A stretch of DNA of 64,000 nucleotides, taken from positions 1,292,501 through 1,356,500 of the forward strand of contig NC_020911.1 in assembly GCF_000155675.2 (NCBI RefSeq). Reading direction: 5' to 3'. This DNA is from Octadecabacter antarcticus 307 (GTDB lineage: Bacteria; Pseudomonadota; Alphaproteobacteria; Rhodobacterales; Rhodobacteraceae). Below the pieces are notes generated by a model that made no database searches, was not told the DNA's origin, and was given only the letters and a program-made list of their open reading frames with translations. Below, one piece after another: positions 1-8,217 of the stretch; position 1 is the stretch's first letter, and the number at the start of each line of letters is the position of its first letter. The position numbers were made by a program, and so were the translations under genes.

Positions 1-679
1 GCCCCTGCGTCTGCATCCAATGGGCCAAAGCCGCATTCAATGATCCGGTTATCGGGTCTTCGGTCAGTCCCGCCCACATCGAAAACATCCGAACTTCAAA
101 ATCGGCATCGCCCTTGCTGTGCGGTGCGATCAGCCCCACCGCGAGGCCGGTGACAGGGGTAATTGCGCCCGCGTCCAGCGTAAGCAGATCGTCCGCGCCT
201 TGCATTTCAATCGCATGCCAGATCGGACCGTTGTCCAGCACCGCGTGGCGCATGATGCGCGTCGGATCAAGGTTTAGACCCGCAGTAATTGCAGCAAGCG
301 ATTTGGCCGCCATGCTGGTAATGGACGTGGGCGGTGCGACGAATGCAGGCGTGTCGCCCGTCAGGTCAATCTCAACCAGTCCAACGCCGCAATTCTGACG
401 GATAACGCCCGCCTGTTTGGGCGTGTTGCCCGCTTCAAGCCAGCACGCGGCGGTGCCCAATGTCGGGTGCCCCGCAAAAGGCAATTCCCGTGACACGGTG
501 AAAATGCGAATGTCGTAGTCCGCCGCCGGATCGCTGGGCGGAAAGATGAACGTGGTTTCAGCCAAGTTGGTCCAACGTGCGAAGCGTTGCATGGCATCCT
601 CGCCCAGCTCCGCGCCGTCCAGCACCACCGCCAGCCCGTTGCCGCCCATGGGCGTTGTGCTGAACACATCGCATTGCAT
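1..679 (-). CDS. PhzF-family isomerase/epimerase, 3' end outside window
   Basis: Reading leftward from the ATG at 679-677, the product begins MQCDVFSTTPMGGNGLAVVL, the PhzF opening (a D-x-F-x-x-x-P-x-G-G-N-x-x-A-V pattern). It continues with an F-A-G-H-P-T-L-G-T-A segment and later D-P-I-T-G-S-L-N-A-A, both typical of the phenazine-biosynthesis-like fold. About 226 residues are visible; the family is usually 260-300 residues, so the C-terminus lies beyond base 1. PhzF-like proteins are cytosolic isomerases or epimerases with a catalytic Glu; most genomic copies have no known substrate. No other phenazine genes are present, so the name denotes the fold only. Confidence 0.85.
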   Translation of the reverse strand, partial: MQCDVFSTTPMGGNGLAVVLDGAELGEDAMQRFARWTNLAETTFIFPPSDPAADYDIRIFTVSRELPFAGHPTLGTAACWLEAGNTPKQAGVIRQNCGVGLVEIDLTGDTPAFVAPPTSITSMAAKSLAAITAGLNLDPTRIMRHAVLDNGPIWHAIEMQGADDLLTLDAGAITPVTGLAVGLIAPHSKGDADFEVRMFSMWAGLTEDPITGSLNAALAHWMQTQG

Positions 680-713
680 GAAACGGCGCGATTTCGCCAA
701 GCTTTTTTGCAGG

Positions 714-1589
714 TTAGGGACCAATGAAATTCACCCCTTCCACACGTTCAATCCGGTAGATGTCTTCTTCATAGTTCGCGGTGAGCTGGGAAAGGGTGTC
801 TTGGGTCCAGCCGGGAATATCGATCTCATCCTCGACTTCTTCTTCTAGCGCGTATTTCTCCAAAAACGCTGCGATAATGCGCCGCTTCTGCTGCTCTGTT
901 TGTGGCGGATTGGCTTTGATGTAGGTCACAAAGGCCCGCATGCCGTCCGCGCTCATGATTGCGCTGAGCAGGTCAAACCCGCCGGTGATTTTGGTCAGTG
1001 CGTCGACGCCCGCAAGTTCACGAATAAGCCGCGCCCAGATCAGCGGCGTGTCTTCATTGCACCAAACCGTCAGGCTGGCGTGGGGCAGGATGGTGCGAAT
1101 GCGCGTGACCAGATCGGACCATCGCAAATCAAGTGGATCGGTCCCATGCATAAAATCGCTAAAACTGTCTATCGCAGAGTCGCCAAAAATCGCTGGGATA
1201 AACGTCGCAGGGTTGCGCATACCAAGGAAGATTTCGATCTCATCTTTAGGAAACAGGTTCGCGAGGCCCCGCAGTTTTTGTTCCGCAAGCCCATAAAAAA
1301 TGCCGTTTTCAAGCACCCGTTTATGGACGCACATGAACCGCGAATTACTCATCACCAGACGGTCGCATTGGTCGTCATCCAGAATGGCATCCAGCAGAAT
1401 TTCGCGGGTGTCTGGCGCAGGTTCTTTCCCATCAAGAGACTGAATAGTTTCACGAATTAGGCTGCGATACTTGCCGGGTCCAGGAACTTTGACTCCCAGC
1501 TGCGCGAAGGTTTCTGCGTTCTTTAGAACAGATTTGAGCAGGCGATCCTGATCTGTACAATTAGCGCCGATATGATAGACAATCTGCAT
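714..1589 (-). CDS. Unrecognised conserved-looking protein, 291 aa
   Basis: I do not recognise this family. The most likely start is the ATG at 1589 (MQIVYHIGANCTDQDRL), because the 26 residues encoded upstream are Arg/Gln-rich and have no good ribosome site. The sequence has an N-terminal beta strand with a short Gly-containing loop, alternating charged helices, and an acidic patch (EEEVEDEIDIPGW) near the C-terminus. It has no signal peptide or membrane span. The start resembles P-loop or sulfotransferase-like folds (strand, then His-Ile-Gly), but there is no GxxGxGK[ST], so I assign no function. It lies between the PhzF gene and tRNA-Thr, outside the islands. Confidence 0.7.
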   Translation of the reverse strand: MQIVYHIGANCTDQDRLLKSVLKNAETFAQLGVKVPGPGKYRSLIRETIQSLDGKEPAPDTREILLDAILDDDQCDRLVMSNSRFMCVHKRVLENGIFYGLAEQKLRGLANLFPKDEIEIFLGMRNPATFIPAIFGDSAIDSFSDFMHGTDPLDLRWSDLVTRIRTILPHASLTVWCNEDTPLIWARLIRELAGVDALTKITGGFDLLSAIMSADGMRAFVTYIKANPPQTEQQKRRIIAAFLEKYALEEEVEDEIDIPGWTQDTLSQLTANYEEDIYRIERVEGVNFIGP

Positions 1590-1734
1590 TGTTTTTTTGC
1601 CCGTAATACGTTGGTTTTGCTGCTGCAAGAACCTTATGCGCGATTTGTCGTCAGTGGAACCGCCCATCGGCGCACAAATCGAGTGAATCTCCCTCTTGCC
1701 AGCCCGCGCCAGACACCTTACTGCGCCCCGTAGT

Positions 1735-1810
1735 GCCCCTATAGCTCAGCTGGTAGAGCAACTGATTTGTAATCAGTAGGTCCGCGGTTCGAGTCCGTGT
1801 GGGGGCACCA
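1735..1810 (+). tRNA. tRNA-Thr (anticodon TGT), island attachment target
   Basis: This is a complete cloverleaf. The acceptor strand GCCCCTA pairs with TGGGGGC, the D arm is GCTC/GAGC, and the anticodon stem CTGAT/ATCAG encloses TTGTA with anticodon TGT. The T arm is CGCGG-TTCGAGT-CCGTG, followed by discriminator A and an encoded CCA (1808-1810). The segment from the anticodon stem to the 3' end recurs at 14042, so the gene serves as the insertion site for islands. Confidence 0.97.
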
Positions 1811-1814
1811 TTTT
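1763..1814 (+). repeat. att repeat 1 (tRNA-Thr 3' half)
   Basis: A 52-bp segment covering the anticodon loop, the 3' half of tRNA-Thr and four following T bases. It is identical to 14042-14093. A tyrosine-recombinase core running from an anticodon loop to the tRNA 3' end is a standard integration target. Confidence 0.93.
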
Positions 1815-1892
1815 TTTCCAAACAAAAACAACGTAATACAGATAAAACCTAAGCGTTGTTACGCACTGAGGGCTTCCATGTCGAATGTTCTG

Positions 1893-1911
1893 GGGGACAT
1901 ATGGGGGACAA
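1893..1911 (+). repeat. Island-end direct repeat, left copy
   Basis: The 19-bp word GGGGACATATGGGGGACAA, itself two GGGGACA units, lies about 80 bp inside the left att. The same word is at 13863-13881 just upstream of the integrase start. Placement near both ends suggests arm-type recombinase binding sites. Confidence 0.6.
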
Positions 1912-2208
1912 TTTACCAAGTTTGGGGCCTTATTTGTGGCTTCGACCTCGCCAATAGCTCTCTTTCAAAGAGCGACTTGAATTTGAGGGCGAATCACATT
2001 GGCATAAGCTGAGGTCTGGGGGCGGATAAGGACGACCTTTGCCAGTTGGGTCGGATGCCGACTCACAGGCCATCGACGCCAAATGTTGGGGCGCTGACAA
2101 AACTATGTAAGGGATATGCTAAATTGGGTGCATCACTCTATCAAGCGGGCGCAGAAAGACGGTCATGATGCAAAAAAATTCTGGTAGGAGGATGGTTGAG
2201 GCTGAGAG

Positions 2209-2385
2209 TCAACCCTCAGCTTCAGTCAGGGATTTCACAAGAACAGCCTCAATCCTTCGGATTTGGTCAGCAGTAAGTCGTTCAGATTCCTTAGATGCAG
2301 AAACGATCAGTTCGCCGGAGTCACGACGTTGGCGCTGGTACGGGTAGCTCATTTTAGGCGCGACTTGTTGATTTCTAGCGTACAT
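2209..2385 (-). CDS. Small protein coupled to the Ntn hydrolase, 58 aa
   Basis: The ATG at 2385 follows AGGGG by about 9 nt and overlaps the last 11 bases of the upstream gene, so translation is probably coupled. A second in-frame ATG is at 2352. The product is polar and mostly helical (SGELIVSASKESERLTADQI), without a signal peptide or membrane segment. I do not recognise it. Its overlap with the proteasome-like gene makes it a candidate partner or substrate of that enzyme, which is only inference from gene order. Confidence 0.55.
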   Translation of the reverse strand: MYARNQQVAPKMSYPYQRQRRDSGELIVSASKESERLTADQIRRIEAVLVKSLTEAEG

Positions 2386-3223
2386 GATCGTTGTCCCCTC
2401 TGTTTAAGCTCCGTGGATAAAAGTGCTTTCTCTTTATCCACTTAAAGCCTTCATATTTCGTAACTGTCGCAAGGTCAGTCGCCCCGCCAACAATGTCTGA
2501 GCCAAACGCAAACGAAAAGTATCCCTTAGTCGTCTCTACTAGAAACTCAGCCAACCGTATAACATCAATGACGGGCATTGTTGCACTGAGCAATGGAGTT
2601 TCTAGTCGGCTTGTCGCTTTTTCGTACATCAGTTCAGACAATTCTTGCTGAACGCCCTCGTCCATCATTGCCTGAATGAAGTCGCTATCAACTCCCAGTA
2701 AAAGCCTGGAAATAGCCGAGCCTTGACCGCCCCAATAAATACACTGTGCGTCTGTTTCTTTATTTAGCTGTAGGGGCTCTTTTAGCTGCCCAGCTAAGAT
2801 AACAAGCTTCCAAATCTCACCGTGCTCGTTTGTTGACCCGTAACCGCCGATCCAAAATTCGAGGTAATCATTGGCGTTAACTTTGCTTTCGGGCGCTTCA
2901 TAGGCATCCTTCAGAAACCCATGAGCGTGCTTCACAACGTCACTTACGGTGTAGTCCTTAGAGTTGACTGCGATGTCCCCTTTCGTCAACCTCACCCGCA
3001 GTTCCTTTGCGAGACTACTGATGGACCTGCCGCCAATGTGCCCCATACCTGCAGTCATCGCGACCAATGGCAGTTCGCGATGTAAGTTGAAAACTTTGTC
3101 CGCATTGTTGTAAACGTTCAGTACTGACTGTTCACCAGCTTCGTTTGTGGTTGTCAGGGTGCTGGCGCTGTCAGCAGCAAAAACGATGCAATCATGAACT
3201 TTAACTGCCACACATACTGTCAT
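2375..3223 (-). CDS. Proteasome/HslV-like Ntn hydrolase, 282 aa
   Basis: The protein starts M-T-V-C-V-A-V-K and then CIVFAADSAST. In proteasome beta subunits and HslV the mature chain begins with catalytic Thr1 and has an Asp about 16 residues on, in an A-A-D-S context. Here, removal of Met would expose Thr2 (Thr1 of the mature chain), with Asp18 in AADSAST and a Lys at 43 (ADKVFNLH) as candidates for Asp17 and Lys33. A glycine-rich segment (AGMGHIGGRS) follows, as in the family. The C-terminal 100 residues are longer than HslV (about 175 aa). The start has AAGG 5 nt upstream. The gene is island cargo, first of a two-gene unit, and no ATPase partner is nearby. Fold call fairly firm; substrate unknown. 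Confidence 0.7.
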   Translation of the reverse strand: MTVCVAVKVHDCIVFAADSASTLTTTNEAGEQSVLNVYNNADKVFNLHRELPLVAMTAGMGHIGGRSISSLAKELRVRLTKGDIAVNSKDYTVSDVVKHAHGFLKDAYEAPESKVNANDYLEFWIGGYGSTNEHGEIWKLVILAGQLKEPLQLNKETDAQCIYWGGQGSAISRLLLGVDSDFIQAMMDEGVQQELSELMYEKATSRLETPLLSATMPVIDVIRLAEFLVETTKGYFSFAFGSDIVGGATDLATVTKYEGFKWIKRKHFYPRSLNRGDNDHVR

Positions 3224-3423
3224 TAAAGCCTTCTACAAACACAACATGCTGTTGTTGGTACAATGTGTATCGATTATATTGGCTTGTGCCAATGGGCTTC
3301 CCGGCTACAGCCTACGGGCACATCCATCCATCATAACGTTAAGCCCGCGTGCGCGTAGACGCTTCAAAGAATTGCTGTTCCCATCATTGGGGGGTGGTGT
3401 CTGGCGCACCTTGCAAGGCATAG

Positions 3424-3658
3424 CTAAGAATTGCCCGCGCATCAGTGCGTTTAGGCGTCCGTGAAGTCGCAGAATTGGTAGGCCTCACCCCAGCGACGGT
3501 CACGCGATACGAAACTGAGAAGGGGGGGGGTAAATCAACGCAGCCTGCTTTCACTGCAGATTGCACTAGAGGGCCAAGGCGTTCGGTTCATCGCAGGTGG
3601 GTCGATTGCACCTGCGGATGCTGTGGCTGGGCCAGTGGGCAACACTGGCGATGTGTAG
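3424..3658 (+). pseudogene. XRE-type helix-turn-helix regulator, frameshifted in a G run
   Basis: One frame encodes ARASVRLGVREVAELVGL followed by TPATVTRYETEKGG, a clear helix-turn-helix, up to a run of nine G at 3522-3530. The next frame then encodes VNQRSLLSLQIALEGQGVRF, the helix that normally follows in short Rhodobacteraceae XRE regulators. A one-base change in the G run would join them. No good start codon precedes the helix-turn-helix and an in-frame TAG is at 3421, so the 5' end also seems lost. The gene is either broken or switched by G-run slippage. Confidence 0.5.
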
Positions 3659-4199
3659 AGTGACGGGGCCATTAATAGGCGCTGGGATCGTGTTTATTCC
3701 TGAGACCGGCGGCTGTGCGGACAAACCGAGCTTGACCACAATAGGCGCGACCGCAGCTTCCGACCCAGAGCGGACATTGATCTAGGTTGCAGCCAACGGC
3801 AGCTATGAGCCCAGAGTCACGGATGCTGCTTGATGTATTGGTGTCCGCTATCACCGGAAAGCCAAAAACCTTCAACAACTGCTTGGGTTTTTGAACGGCT
3901 AAACCGTGACTGGTCACCGCAGGTGGAGAGTTGTGCCCTCAAATCAGCCAATCCAAGCTTGCAAACCAATGTTGCACCCTTGTTTTGAGTGTGCCTGGTT
4001 GGCAACATCCCGAATACATGCGGGCATTAAGTGTTATATTTTACTTAAAAAAAATACTTAACCTTGCGTGAATATAAAAATCTAATAAGGTTTAAAAATT
4101 GTTTATGTTGCGGACCCCGGGCGTGTCTGGACCGTTCTTGAGGGTTGCATCATTTCACGTCACCACCATCAAGCAAGCTCTTTAAATGACCGGGGCGCG
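3659..4199. other. Intergenic, AT-rich segment upstream of the reverse transcriptase
   Basis: No convincing gene on either strand. Roughly 4020-4110 is strikingly AT-rich (A and T runs around ACTTAAAAAAAATACTTAA) compared with its GC-rich surroundings and probably holds the promoter for the reverse-transcriptase operon. The 60-80 codon open frames here lack start signals and protein-like composition. Confidence 0.4.
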
Positions 4200-5165
4200 G
4201 TGCATGTTGCGGTGGCGCAGGGCGCTCCGGCCGCACCAAATCCCCATCGCCTCAAGCCAGTGCTGCTCTCACGTCGCACTCAAAAGCATCCGCAGCGCTG
4301 TCCGGAAGACGGAGCCGTCCTCAAAGCCCTCACCGCCCGCCTAGCGCACATCCTGCCCAGCTCGCCCGCCTGTACGCACCTTCGGGGCCACGGCGGCCTC
4401 AAAGCCACGGTATGGCGCGTCCGAGAGGCGTTACCGCAGCACCGCTATGTCTGCCGTACGGATGTTAAGTCTTACTACGCCAGCATCAATCACGACAAAC
4501 TTCTGGATCAACTGACGCCCTACGTGTCGGACCGCAATGTCATGAACCTGCTGGTGCAATACATGCGCCGCACAGAAGAATACGGCGGCACCTTTCGCGA
4601 CATCACGCGCGGCATCCCAGCGGGCTGCTCGCTCAGCCCGTTGATGGGTGCGTTTCATCTGCACGCGATGGATGTGGCGATGACCACGCGCCACGCCAAG
4701 TGTTTCTACATCCGCTACATGGATGATATCCTCGTTTTGGCCCCGTCGCGCTGGCGGTTGCGCCGCGCGATTGCAACTATGAACCAGCAGCTTGAGGCCT
4801 TGGGCCTGACGCAGCATCCCGACAAAACAACCATTGGGCCGCTGGCCCGTGGATTTGATTTCCTGGGCTACCAGTTTGATCCCGCAGGTTTGTCCCTGTC
4901 GGTGGTCACACGGTCGCGTCACCAGGAGAAGCTGACCCGGCTTTATGAGCGTTATCACAGACAGTTGCGGGCCTACCGCAGTGGCTGGATAGGGCGGTCA
5001 ACCATACTGCACCCCTATGATGGAGCGCAGGCTTATTTAAACCCACGGCCATCGATCACTTCGCATGACGACATCACGCGCTTGCTTGAGGCCTACCAAA
5101 GGCGGTTCACCGCCTGGGCCTCAGGAGGGCTGAAATCATGCGTAATTGGATACGAAGCGGATTAG
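4200..5165 (+). CDS. Reverse transcriptase, 321 aa, N-terminus apparently short
   Basis: RNA-directed DNA polymerase motifs appear in order: RTDVKSYYASI (Asp88), RGIPAGCSLSPLMGAF (139-152, the group II-like GxxxSP form), catalytic IRYMDDILVL (Tyr-Met-Asp-Asp at 173-176), HPDKT (206-210) and GFDFLGY (218-224). The segment ACTHLRGHGGLKAT (57-70) recalls a widespread stand-alone proteobacterial RT family. That family normally has about 70 more N-terminal residues; the first 35 residues here do not resemble them, so the 5' end may be degenerate or the start wrong. There is no maturase X/HNH domain, so it is not a group II intron ORF. The last 28 bases overlap the downstream autotransporter gene. 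Confidence 0.85.
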   Translation: MHVAVAQGAPAAPNPHRLKPVLLSRRTQKHPQRCPEDGAVLKALTARLAHILPSSPACTHLRGHGGLKATVWRVREALPQHRYVCRTDVKSYYASINHDKLLDQLTPYVSDRNVMNLLVQYMRRTEEYGGTFRDITRGIPAGCSLSPLMGAFHLHAMDVAMTTRHAKCFYIRYMDDILVLAPSRWRLRRAIATMNQQLEALGLTQHPDKTTIGPLARGFDFLGYQFDPAGLSLSVVTRSRHQEKLTRLYERYHRQLRAYRSGWIGRSTILHPYDGAQAYLNPRPSITSHDDITRLLEAYQRRFTAWASGGLKSCVIGYEAD

Positions 5166-6946
5166 TAGGCGTCGTCGTCGGCGGGTCGGTTTCCGGCGGT
5201 GCCGTCAGTGCGCAGGAAACATTTTATGGCTCCGCTTTCATAGATATTTGGCGCGACGCGGGCCGCGGCGAGCCGTGCGGTGTATTTTATTTTCAAGCAA
5301 CAGATCCAAAATACCACTCCGCTTACGTGGCATTATGGGATATGTCTAATTGGTCGAAGTATTTTTCCGGTGGTTCATATTGGAATGCTTACGATGGTAA
5401 AACACATGTACAAGGTATCACTAAACACATAATCGCGGACTGTCTCATGACTGATGCATCGAACGTGACTATGCTAACTAATATCGGTGCTAACGCTGCG
5501 TCTTATACCGACCAAATATACATGGGCTTCGCGTTTAGACTTACGAATGCCGCCGGCGGGCTCGCCAAAGGAAATCACGAATACTTTATTAGCACCATGC
5601 CCCCACCCGACACGACAGCTCCCACGGTGACACTGACAGGACCAAGCGAAATCGTCACGGGTGCCTTTGATGTATCTGCGGCGTTTTCTGAGCCTGTCAC
5701 TGGACTCATGGCGAGTGAGATCACTGTTGAAGGCGGCTCCGTCACAGGGCTTTCTGGCGATGATGCGGATTATACCATCACAATTGAGCCGGTAATGGGC
5801 GCAACGGTCACCGTGACCATCATTGCCAATGCTGCGCAGGATGAGGCTAACAACGGCAACATCGTGTCCAATACCTACACGATCCAAGCAGGCTCTCCTG
5901 CCTCTGCGTTTGAGGAGAACGAGGAAGAAATCCTCGCAGTGGTAGCTGCTGAAGCCCTGCGCGGCGTTCGCTCGACTGTTTCAAGCAACGTCCGCATGAC
6001 CAGTGCTGCACAGGAGCGGTTTATATCGGGTAGGCAGCAAGCAGGTACAGACAGCCAAATGGTCAGCCGTGCCGCGACCCCGCTCGACATCACAGGCTCA
6101 GCAGAACTGAGCAATGGCAGGTTCAGCACGCAAGGGACGTTCTTTGGCGAAACAGGCAGCGATGAGAGTGGTCAGACCCGCCTGTTCTTTGGCGACTTTG
6201 ACATTCAACGCGACACTGACGGCTCGGTAAGCGCGCAGATCAACGGCAAGTTGGCTTGGGAACGTCAGATATCCAATACAGCTATGTATGGGTATTATCT
6301 GGGCGCAGAACTGGGGCGTGCTACACTTGAGGGCGCGTTTGCTGGTGAACAAGATAGTTTCGGGGCTTCGGTCGGGGCATATTTTGTCACTGAAATCCAA
6401 CCCAACCTCTACGTGGATGGCTTTGCGTCGCTAGGTGTTGGGCGCAACAGCCTTGAGCTGGACAATGGTACCCTGAACGTTGCCAGTGACTATAAAACCA
6501 CGACTGGGACTGTGGGCGCGTCACTGACGGGAGTTGTTGAGGGGGATGGCTATGAATTATGGCCACAACTGCAACTGACGTATGGTCAAACACACATCGG
6601 CAAGATGACCTTCAGCGGTGAGGCCTACAGTTTGGTTGATGACACGCTCTCCTTGGATGCGGGGACTGTCAGCATGGCAAGCGGGACGTTCACTGCGGAG
6701 TTTAAGGTGCCACTTGATGGGCTATCCGTCTCAGACAGCCACGCGCTATTTACCTTTGCGCCGCGTGTAATCTGTGAACGGATCATGGCAACTGATACCA
6801 CGAGCAACTGTGGCGGTGGTGCCGAAATCGGTATGGTAAGCCGCTCAAGCGATGGCCTGAGCAACCTGACTGTTAATATCAGGCGTGACCGCGTTGGTGA
6901 TACGACCACCACGGGTCTGGGCCTCAACTTCGAGCGTGCCTTTTAA
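5138..6946 (+). CDS. Autotransporter-type surface protein with Ig-like domain, 602 aa
   Basis: The start ATG follows AGGAGG by 9 nt inside the end of the RT gene, so the two are probably translated together. Residues 1-26 are a signal peptide (SVSGGAVSA before QETF). A Trp/Tyr-rich domain (27-155) follows, then a bacterial Ig-like domain (about 160-250, starting PPPDTTAPTVTLTGP), an acidic linker (AFEENEEEIL), and a long region of alternating strands (about 290-602) ending in Phe, as expected for an outer-membrane beta-barrel. The predicted passenger is exposed at the cell surface. The 27-155 region is noticeably more AT-rich than the rest, hinting at a mosaic origin. A rho-independent terminator follows at 6970. 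Confidence 0.75.
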   Translation: MRNWIRSGLVGVVVGGSVSGGAVSAQETFYGSAFIDIWRDAGRGEPCGVFYFQATDPKYHSAYVALWDMSNWSKYFSGGSYWNAYDGKTHVQGITKHIIADCLMTDASNVTMLTNIGANAASYTDQIYMGFAFRLTNAAGGLAKGNHEYFISTMPPPDTTAPTVTLTGPSEIVTGAFDVSAAFSEPVTGLMASEITVEGGSVTGLSGDDADYTITIEPVMGATVTVTIIANAAQDEANNGNIVSNTYTIQAGSPASAFEENEEEILAVVAAEALRGVRSTVSSNVRMTSAAQERFISGRQQAGTDSQMVSRAATPLDITGSAELSNGRFSTQGTFFGETGSDESGQTRLFFGDFDIQRDTDGSVSAQINGKLAWERQISNTAMYGYYLGAELGRATLEGAFAGEQDSFGASVGAYFVTEIQPNLYVDGFASLGVGRNSLELDNGTLNVASDYKTTTGTVGASLTGVVEGDGYELWPQLQLTYGQTHIGKMTFSGEAYSLVDDTLSLDAGTVSMASGTFTAEFKVPLDGLSVSDSHALFTFAPRVICERIMATDTTSNCGGGAEIGMVSRSSDGLSNLTVNIRRDRVGDTTTTGLGLNFERAF

Positions 6947-6969
6947 GTAAGTCACCAGCGTACTACGAC

Positions 6970-6997
6970 AAAGGGCGGCTTTCGGGTCGCCCTTTTG
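6970..6997 (+). terminator. Rho-independent terminator after the RT/autotransporter operon
   Basis: The 8-bp stem AAAGGGCG/CGCCCTTT (6970-6977 with 6988-6995) has a 10-nt loop and ends in a short T run, 24 bp after the autotransporter stop. Confidence 0.8.
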
Positions 6998-7080
6998 CGT
7001 TCAGGCGCATTGGTTCGAGCCGCAGCGTGGGTCCGTTCAGAGCCGTGCAAACTTTGCCGGACAAAGAAAAAACCAATATC

Positions 7081-7287
7081 CTAAATCCGGTCCGCTAGGA
7101 CCAAATCAGGGAACGCCCGCAGCAAGTCCGCAGCCACGTCCAATGTCCGAACATGAACCCCGATAGCGTCCGCACCAGAACACGGCGCTTGATGGATCGC
7201 GAAATTCTGCGGGCCAGCTGCTTCGTTTAGCCATCGATGCAATTCACTGAGTTGATTGCCAAAGCCACGCGGTGGGGTCAAGAATTT
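7081..7287 (-). pseudogene. Possible protein fragment of unknown family
   Basis: Leftward frame encoding FLTPPRGFGNQLSELHRW, then GADAIGVHVRTLDVAADLLR and FPDLVLADRI. The composition is protein-like and the frame stops cleanly at 7081. No start codon with a ribosome site lies at its upstream edge, and the opposite strand from about 7285 is an autotransporter fragment, so this seems to be one half of a recombination junction. I do not recognise the family. Confidence 0.25.
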
Positions 7288-7560
7288 GACACGTATAGGA
7301 AAGGCGGCATCGGTATGGATTTCAGAACTCCGATTACATTTGAGACTGGCAGCTTGGATTTGACTGGTGGCCTCTCGGTGATCCACGCCGCCACCTCAGC
7401 GAGTGGTGCGACGTCTGAGGACACACGCGGCCGCATGAAGCTAGGTCTTGCTTACGGGCTGGAGAGCGGCAGCAACCTGAACGTTGGAACCTTCTACGAC
7501 GGGATCGGGTCTGATTACGAAAGCCGTGGCGCAAACCTCAGCTTTGATATGAAGTTCTAA
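7285..7560 (+). pseudogene. C-terminal beta-barrel fragment of a second autotransporter
   Basis: Encodes about 90 residues of alternating strands (GIGMDFRTPITFETGSLDLT, then GRMKLGLAYGLESGSNLNVG) and ends SFDMKF with the terminal Phe of outer-membrane beta-barrels. There is no signal peptide or passenger domain. It has its own terminator downstream, as a real gene end would. It is probably the remnant of a paralogue or of an earlier 3' end of the adjacent autotransporter. Confidence 0.5.
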
Positions 7561-7584
7561 GCTCATTCTTTCGTAGAGCATTAG

Positions 7585-7621
7585 AAACCGCCCCCGTGCT
7601 CAACAGTGTGGGGGTGGTTTT
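7585..7621 (+). terminator. Rho-independent terminator
   Basis: The stem AAACCGCCCCC/GGGGGTGGTTT (7585-7595 with 7610-7620; one G-T pair) is followed by a T-rich end. It lies 25 bp after the barrel-fragment stop. Confidence 0.75.
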
Positions 7622-7771
7622 ATGTGCAGGGAGAGGCTCTGGAAAGGCGCCAAAAACGACCGTTTGTTGAACGGTCCGCCAAAGCAGACCTTGACGCACT
7701 TGCAGCGAAAGTTCGATAATTGCTCTAAGTGCAAAAATGTGCCCGAGCGATTTCGTCTACCTTCCTTGCAC

Positions 7772-8173
7772 CTATCCCCTTGTCGCAATCCCATCCAGAA
7801 ACGCGGTTAGCTTGGCCGATCCGCTGGTGACCGCCTCGGACTTGATCGCGCCACCGTCCTTGCCCGTCAATTCGCGCCGCTCTGTGTACTCGTCGCGGTG
7901 ACGTGCGCTCATTTGCTTGGCCCAAAGTGAACTGTTGAACTTCTCCGCAGTAAGCCCGTCGCGGCCGGCCTTTTCAAACCAAGCCTGTGCCTTCTGCTTC
8001 GCGCGCGTTAGTGCCTCTGAAAAGTCAGGGTGAGCCGATGCCCAGTTGTCCATTGTTGGGCGTGAAACGTCGCACGCCTCCGCCATCTCAGAAAGCCAGC
8101 CGCCTTCTGCCCCTACGCCTAAAACGACCTCACACAATTCGTGGCGGTACTTCGTGGGTTGGCCTGCTGTCAT
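7772..8173 (-). CDS. Phage terminase small subunit-like protein, 133 aa
   Basis: From the ATG at 8173 the product reads MTAGQPTKYRHELCEVVLGV, then a helix-turn-helix (LSEMAEACDVSRPTMDNWAS). A charged helix (DFSEALTRAKQKAQAWFEKA) follows, and a C-terminal TGKDGGAIKSEAV stretch common to small terminase subunits of alphaproteobacterial phages. The protein would bind the pac/cos site and redirect a helper packaging motor. No large terminase is present, which is a satellite hallmark. An in-frame upstream extension to 8236 overlaps the previous gene and is probably untranslated. Confidence 0.7.
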   Translation of the reverse strand: MTAGQPTKYRHELCEVVLGVGAEGGWLSEMAEACDVSRPTMDNWASAHPDFSEALTRAKQKAQAWFEKAGRDGLTAEKFNSSLWAKQMSARHRDEYTERRELTGKDGGAIKSEAVTSGSAKLTAFLDGIATRG

Positions 8174-8217
8174 GTTTGCCTCCATCGGTTTGTTATGGCT
8201 GTCGGTTACTGGCTGGA

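Noticed and set aside
900..1460. Open frame of 186 codons opposite the unrecognised 291-aa gene
   Set aside because: His/Arg/Gln-rich composition of a shadow frame; the leftward frame has far better amino-acid balance.
4100..7600. Possible diversity-generating retroelement template/variable repeat pair around the reverse transcriptase
   Set aside because: No pair of near-identical 100-150 bp segments with A-specific differences was seen by eye, there is no Avd-like gene, and the RT has GxxxSP rather than the usual DGR form. A computed self-alignment would be decisive.
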